DNA of 7,590 nucleotides, from positions 1 through 7,590 of the forward strand of contig DASSJI010000283.1 of the NCBI GenBank assembly GCA_035691285.1, written 5' to 3'. Position numbers and translations under genes: made by a program. This DNA comes from DATFEN01 sp035691285. Its GTDB lineage: Bacteria > Acidobacteriota > Vicinamibacteria > Fen-336. The notes below the pieces were generated by a model. It worked only from the letters and a program-made list of their open reading frames with translations. It was not told the origin of the DNA and did no database searches. Positions within the stretch are counted from its first letter, which is position 1. The number at the start of each line of letters is the position of its first letter. Shown here piece after piece: positions 5,657 to 7,590 of the stretch.

Positions 5657-5683
5657 CAGCCACCGGGATGGGCCCGGTGGCTG
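5657..5683 (-). terminator. Strong hairpin between groEL and the repeat-protein gene
   Basis: A perfect 11-bp GC-rich stem (5657-5667 with 5673-5683) with a five-base loop starts 17 bases after the groEL stop on the minus strand. No T-run follows, so it may be a weak or partial terminator, or an mRNA 3'-end stabiliser for groESL that allows some read-through into the repeat-protein gene. Confidence 0.6.
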
Positions 5684-5700
5684 TTCCGGATTCGAACGCC

Positions 5701-7326
<1,626 letters not shown>

Positions 7327-7360
7327 TTTCCGGCCTCTATCTTTCTTGCTTGAGAAACGT

Positions 7361-7590
7361 CTACGCCAGCACCGCCAGGACTTCGTCCTGGCGCAGGATC
7401 AGGACTTCCTCGCCGTCGAGCTTGATCTCGGTGCCCGAGTACTTGCCGAACAGGATCTTGTCGCCGACCTTGACGTCGAGGGCGATCTTGGTCCCGTTGT
7501 CGAGGATCTTGCCGTTGCCCACGGCGAGGATCTGTCCCTCCTGGGGCTTCTCCTTGGCCGTGTCGGGGATGATGATTCCGCCCTTGGCGG
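7361..7590 (-). CDS. groES: Co-chaperonin GroES (C-terminal part; 5' end outside the window)
   Basis: The gene runs off the right edge. Seventy-five complete codons are visible before the TAG at 7363-7361, about four fifths of a usual GroES (about 96 aa). The visible part begins in the mobile loop with AKGGIIIPDTAKEKPQ, whose Ile triplet corresponds to the residues that dock on the GroEL apical domain. The beta-barrel signatures follow: GQILAVGNGKILDNG, VGDKILFGKYSGTEIKLDG and EEVLILRQDEVLAVLA. It caps the GroEL ring and is the first gene of the groES-groEL operon. The last codons form a strong hairpin in the DNA (listed separately). Confidence 0.98.
   Translation of the reverse strand, partial: AKGGIIIPDTAKEKPQEGQILAVGNGKILDNGTKIALDVKVGDKILFGKYSGTEIKLDGEEVLILRQDEVLAVLA
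7373..7393 (-). promoter_or_regulatory. Hairpin inside the last codons of groES
   Basis: A perfect nine-base inverted repeat (7373-7381 with 7385-7393) around a three-base loop. It covers the codons for RQDEVLA, ten bases before the groES stop. No T-run follows, so it is unlikely to stop transcription. It could slow ribosomes, protect a processed groES mRNA end, or set the groES:groEL ratio; all three are inference. Confidence 0.45.

Overview
The window is GC-rich, tightly packed bacterial DNA from a free-living, probably soil or sediment Gram-negative. Signs are the sigma-54 activator, the GGM-tailed GroEL, signal-peptide proteins, an ECF42-type sigma factor and strong AAGGAGG-like ribosome sites. 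The gene mix fits high-GC lineages such as Methylomirabilota/Rokubacteria or deltaproteobacteria in the broad sense. No rRNA or marker tree is available here, so taxonomy is a low-confidence inference.

Layout, left to right. (1) 1-326, plus strand: the C-terminal end of an NtrC-type sigma-54 response regulator. (2) 378-1316, minus strand: a 312-aa protein joining a TerB-like N-terminal domain to a Coq4-like C-terminal domain that keeps the full HDxxH-x11-E metal motif. (3) 1317-1651: a 335-bp divergent intergenic region. (4) 1652-3015, plus strand: a compact four-gene operon whose genes overlap or nearly touch. It encodes a 60-aa orphan, a STAS anti-sigma-antagonist-like protein, a small protein of the Os1348-like NHLP clan (related to RiPP leader peptides), and a secreted DUF4136 protein. 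(5) 2997-4648, minus strand: an ECF42-type sigma factor preceded by an unrecognised 107-aa gene. The sigma gene overlaps the operon's last gene tail to tail by 19 bp. (6) 4743-5627, minus strand: a secreted protein built almost wholly of eight exact 32-residue repeats, each with one C-x6-C pair. (7) 5701-7590, minus strand: groEL and the 3' part of groES.

Three parts look most worth following: the eight-repeat cysteine-pair protein downstream of groESL, the TerB-Coq4 fusion, and the STAS/NHLP/DUF4136 mini-operon. The sigma-54 activator, the ECF42 factor and the STAS protein make the window rich in transcription control, but nothing in the sequence ties the three into one circuit. No tRNA, rRNA, CRISPR array, insertion sequence or attachment site was seen.
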